Positions 59,501 to 64,000 of a stretch of DNA of 64,000 nt are shown here, piece by piece; the stretch's first letter is position 1; each line of letters begins with the position of its first letter. The notes under the pieces are model-generated. The model did no database searches and was not told where the DNA came from. It saw nothing but the letters and a program-made list of their open reading frames with translations. This stretch comes from Auanema rhodensis (taxonomy: Eukaryota; Nematoda; Chromadorea; Rhabditida; Rhabditidae). The DNA is taken from assembly GCA_964057225.1 (NCBI GenBank), contig OZ059896.1, positions 11,702,501-11,766,500 on the forward strand. The letters run 5' to 3'. A program made the position numbers and the translations under genes.

Positions 59501-62500
59501 TGGAATTAAATGAAAGAGATGGAGTGAAAAAATGGTTTAGAAAATATAAAATATTTAAATGTTTCAGTTTTTGAGCATCACAATATTGAAATTTAAATGT
59601 TTTTTAATGATTAAAAATTTGAAAAATGAAATTATGAAATTGTGGTAGAAATATAAAATTGTTTAAAATATGGAATTAAATAAAAGAGATGGAGTGAAAT
59701 GGTTTAGAAAATACAAAATATTTAAATGTTTCAGTTTTGATCATCACAATATTAAAATTTAAATGTTTTTTAATGATTAAAAATTTGAAAAATGAAATTA
59801 TGAAATTGTGGTAGAAATATAAAATTGTTTAAAATATGGAATTAAATGAAAGAGATGGAGTGAAATGGTTTAGAAAATACAAAATATTTGAATGTTTCAG
59901 TTTTTGATCATCACAATATTGAAATTTAAATGTTTTTTAATAATTAAAAATTTAAAAAATAAAATTATGAAATAGTGGTAAAAATATAAAATTGTTTAAA
60001 ATATGGGATTAAATAAAATAGATGGAGTGAAATGGTTTAGAAAATACAAAATATTTGAATGTTTCAGTTTTTGATCATCACAATATTGAAATTTAAATGT
60101 TTTTTAATGATTGAAAATTTAAAAAATGAAATTATGAAATTGTGGTAGAATTAAAAAATTGTATAAAATATGGGATTAAATAAAATAGATAGAGTGAAAT
60201 GGTTTAGAAAATACAAAATATTTAAATGTTTCAGTTTTTGAGCATCACAATATTGAAATTTAAATGTTTTTTAATGATTAAAAATTTGAAAAATGAAATT
60301 ATGAAATTGTGGTAGAAATATAAAATTGTTTAAAATATGGAATTAAATAAAAGAGATGGAGTGAAATGGTTTAGAAAATACAAAATATTTAAATGTTTCA
60401 GTTTTGATCATCACAATATTAAAATTTAAATGTTTTTTAATGATTAAAAATTTGAAAAATGAAATTATGAAATTGTGGTAAAAATATAAAATTGTTTAAA
60501 ATATGGGATTAAATAAAATAGATGGAGTGAAATGGTTTAGAAAATACAAAATATTTGAATGTTTCAGTTTTTGATCATCACAATATTGAAATTTAAATGT
60601 TTTTTAATGATTGAAAATTTAAAAAATGAAATTATGAAATTGTGGTAGAATTAAAAAATTGTATAAAATATGGGATTAAATAAAATAGATAGAGTGAAAT
60701 GGTTTAGAAAATACAAAATATTTAAATGTTTCAGTTTTTGAGCATCACAATATTGAAATTTAAATGTTTTTTAATGATTAAAAATTTGAAAAATGAAATT
60801 ATGAAATTGTGGTAGAAATATAAAATTGTTTAAAATATGGAATTAAATAAAAGAGATGGAGTGAAATGGTTTAGAAAATACAAAATATTTAAATGTTTCA
60901 GTTTTGATCATCACAATATTAAAATTTAAATGTTTTTTAATAATTAAAAATTTAAAAAATAAAATTATGAAATAGTGGTAAAAATATAAAATTGTTTAAA
61001 ATATGGGATTAAATAAAATAGATGGAGTGAAATGGTTTAGAAAATACAAAATATTTAAATGTTTCAGTTTTTGAGCATCACAATATTGAAATTTAAATGT
61101 TTTTTAATGATTAAAAATTTGAAAAATGAAATTATGAAATTGTGGTAGAAATATAAAATTGTTTAAAATATGGAATTAAATAAAAGAGATGGAGTGAAAT
61201 GGTTTAGAAAATACAAAATATTTAAATGTTTCAGTTTTGATCATCACAATATTAAAATTTAAATGTTTTTTAATGATTAAAAATTTGAAAAATGAAATTA
61301 TGAAATTGTGGTAGAAATATAAAATTGTTTAAAATATGGAATTAAATGAAAGAGATGGAGTGAAATGGTTTAGAAAATACAAAATATTTGAATGTTTCAG
61401 TTTTTGATCATCACAATATTGAAATTTAAATGTTTTTTAATAATTAAAAATTTAAAAAATAAAATTATGAAATAGTGGTAAAAATATAAAATTGTTTAAA
61501 ATATGGGATTAAATAAAATAGATGGAGTGAAATGGTTTAGAAAATACAAAATATTTGAATGTTTCAGTTTTTGATCATCACAATATTGAAATTTAAATGT
61601 TTTTTAATGATTGAAAATTTAAAAAATGAAATTATGAAATTGTGGTAGAATTAAAAAATTGTATAAAATATGGGATTAAATAAAATAGATAGAGTGAAAT
61701 GGTTTAGAAAATACAAAATATTTAAATGTTTCAGTTTTTGAGCATCACAATATTGAAATTTAAATGTTTTTTAATGATTAAAAATTTGAAAAATGAAATT
61801 ATGAAATTGTGGTAGAAATATAAAATTGTTTAAAATATGGAATTAAATAAAAGAGATGGAGTGAAATGGTTTAGAAAATACAAAATATTTAAATGTTTCA
61901 GTTTTGATCATCACAATATTAAAATTTAAATGTTTTTTAATAATTAAAAATTTTAAAAATAAAATTATGAAATAGTGGTAAAAATATAAAATTGTTTAAA
62001 ATATGGGATTAAATAAAATAGATGGAGTGAAATGGTTTAGAAAATACAAAATATTTGAATGTTTCAGTTTTTGATCATCACAATATTGAAATTTAAATGT
62101 TTTTTAATGATTAAAAATTTGAAAAATGAAATTATGAAATTGTGGTAGAAATATAAAATTGTTTAAAATATGGAATTAAATAAAAGAGATGGAGTGAAAT
62201 GGTTTAGAAGATATAAAATATTTAAATGTTTCAGTTTTTGATCATCACAATATTGAAATTTAAATGTTTTTTAATAATTAAAAATTTAAAAATTTAAAAA
62301 ATAAAATTATGAAATAGTGGTAAAAATATAAAATTGTTTAAAATATGGGATTAAATAAAAGAGATGGAGTGAAATGGTTTAGAAAATACAAAATATTTAA
62401 ATGTTTCAGTTTTTGAGCATCACAATATTGAAATTTAAATGTTTTTTAATGTTTAAAAATTTTAAGAATGAAATTATGAAATAGTGGTAAAAATATAAAA

Positions 62501-64000
62501 TTGTTTAAAATATGAGATTAAATAAAAGAGATGGAGTGAAATGGTTTAGAAAATACAAAATATTTGAATGTTTCAGTTTTTGATCATCACAATATTGAAA
62601 TTTAAATGTTTTTTAATAATTAAAAATTTAAAAATTTAAAAATGAAATTATGAAATAGTGGTAAAAATATAAAATTGTTCAAAATATGGGATTAAATAAA
62701 AGAGATGGAGTGAAATGGTTTAGAAAATACAAAATATTCATATGTTTCAGTTCTTGAGCATCACAATATTGAAATTTAAATGTTTTTTAATGATTAAAAG
62801 TTTGAAAAATGAAATTATGAAATAGTGGTAAAAATATAAAATTGTTTAAAATATGAGATTAAATAAAAGAGATGGAGTGAAATGGTTTAGAAAATACAAA
62901 ATATTTGAATGTTTCAGTTTTTGATCATCACAATATTGAAATTTAAATGTTTTTTAATAATTAAAAATTTAAAAATTTAAAAAATGAAATTATGAAATAG
63001 TGGTAAAAATATAAAATTGTTCAAAATATGGGATTAAATAAAAGAGATGGAGTGAAATGGTTTAGAAAATACAAAATATTTATATGTTTCAGTTCTTGAG
63101 CATCACAATATTGAAATTTAAATGTTTTTTAATGATTAAAAGTTTGAAAAATGAAATTATGAAATTGTGGTAGAAATATAAAATTGTTTAAAATATGGAA
63201 TTAAATAAAAGAGATGGAGTGAAATGGTTTAGAAGATATAAAATATTTAAATGTTTCAGTTTTTGATCATCACAATATTGAAATTTAAATGTTTTTTAAT
63301 AATTAAAAATTTAAAAATTTAAAAAATAAAATTATGAAATAGTGGTAAAAATATAAAATTGTTTAAAATATGGGATTAAATAAAAGAGATGGAGTGAAAT
63401 GGTTTAGAAAATACAAAATATTTAAATGTTTCAGTTTTTGAGCATCACAATATTGAAATTTAAATGTTTTTTAATGTTTAAAAGTTTTAAGAATGAAATT
63501 ATGAAATAGTGGTAAAAATATAAAATTGTTTAAAATATGAGATTAAATAAAAGAGATGGAGTGAAATGGTTTAGAAAATACAAAATATTTGAATGTTTCA
63601 GTTTTTGATCATCACAATATTGAAATTTAAATGTTTTTTAATAATTAAAAATTTAAAAATTTAAAAAATAAAATTATGAAATAGTGGTAAAAATATAAAA
63701 TTGTTTGAAATATGGGATTAAATAAAAGAGATGGAGTGAAATGGTTTAGAAAATACAAAATATTTAAATGTTTCAGTTCTTGAGCATCACAATATTGAAA
63801 TTTAAATGTTTTTTAATGATTAAAATTTAAAAAATGAAATTATGGAATTGTGGTAGAAGTATAAAATTGTTTAAAATATGGAATTAAATGAAAGAGATGG
63901 AGTGAAATGGTTTAGAAAATACAAAATATTTAAATGTTTCAGTTTTTGAGCATCACAATATTGAAATTTAAATGTTTTTTAATGATTGAAAATTTAAAAA
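50600..64000 (-). repeat. 167-bp satellite array, reverse polarity, with local higher-order repeats
   Basis: About 80 monomers to the end of the window with no insertions of other DNA. Monomer length varies slightly through A-run indels and an extra AAAATTTAAAAATTT in some. Local higher-order repeats: about 998 bp (52.4-54.3 kb; the GTTTCAGTTTTGATCATC variant at 52471 and 53469), 684 bp (four ~171-bp monomers; the TAATGTTTAAAAATTTTAAG variant at about 57227, 57911 and 58595), and about 1.5 kb (59.6-62 kb; GAATTAAAAAATTGTATAAA at about 60146 and 61647). No open frame of note. Confidence 0.95.

Noticed and set aside
1..64000. tRNA, rRNA or telomere-type repeats
   Set aside because: None recognised on either strand; the only tRNA-related sequences are the short primer-binding sites.

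Overview
The window is eukaryotic repeat DNA, most likely from a nematode. It is an AT-rich tandem satellite with a 167-bp monomer, interrupted by LTR retrotransposons and their remains, with almost no ordinary gene content. The nematode assignment is inference. It rests on a BEL/Pao element carrying a phlebovirus-Gc-like envelope (a combination known from nematode Tas and Cer elements) and on candidate introns of about 41-59 nt. Arthropods or other small-intron animals are not excluded.

Layout: satellite runs in one polarity (called forward) from 1 to 17329. It is broken by a complete BEL/Pao element on the minus strand (1528-10827, identical-looking 533-bp LTRs, 5-bp target duplication, one 2749-codon gag-pol-env frame). 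Three truncated solo LTRs of the same family follow (11996, 13607, 15218), spaced exactly 1611 bp apart. A second BEL/Pao copy on the plus strand (17330-24048) has a 20-bp gag deletion and a deletion of about 2.56 kb that removes the integrase C-terminus and most of env. At its right edge the satellite switches to reverse polarity.

Reverse satellite runs from 24049 to 44993. It holds a Ty3/gypsy element (26269-31127) that lost its PBS, gag and protease active site but keeps RT, RNase H and integrase, plus a C-terminal extension with an AT-hook. Nine 409-bp solo LTRs of this family follow. All sit at the same position in the monomer with the same GAAT flanks, so they multiplied with the satellite rather than by transposition.

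From 44994 to 50599 lie pieces of a third LTR family. These are a gag-protease fragment with LTR and PBS (minus), a second LTR with the end of the last ORF (minus), and, in the opposite direction, a degenerate intron-containing region that resembles a tyrosine recombinase and runs into the same last ORF. Short forward-polarity satellite blocks (47435-47962, 48421-48536) separate these pieces. Reverse satellite with several local higher-order repeats fills 50600-64000.

The main theme is that retrotransposon LTRs from two unrelated families became structural parts of satellite higher-order repeats, and that every satellite polarity switch coincides with retroelement DNA. The BEL/Pao copy at 1528-10827 is the only element here that looks intact.
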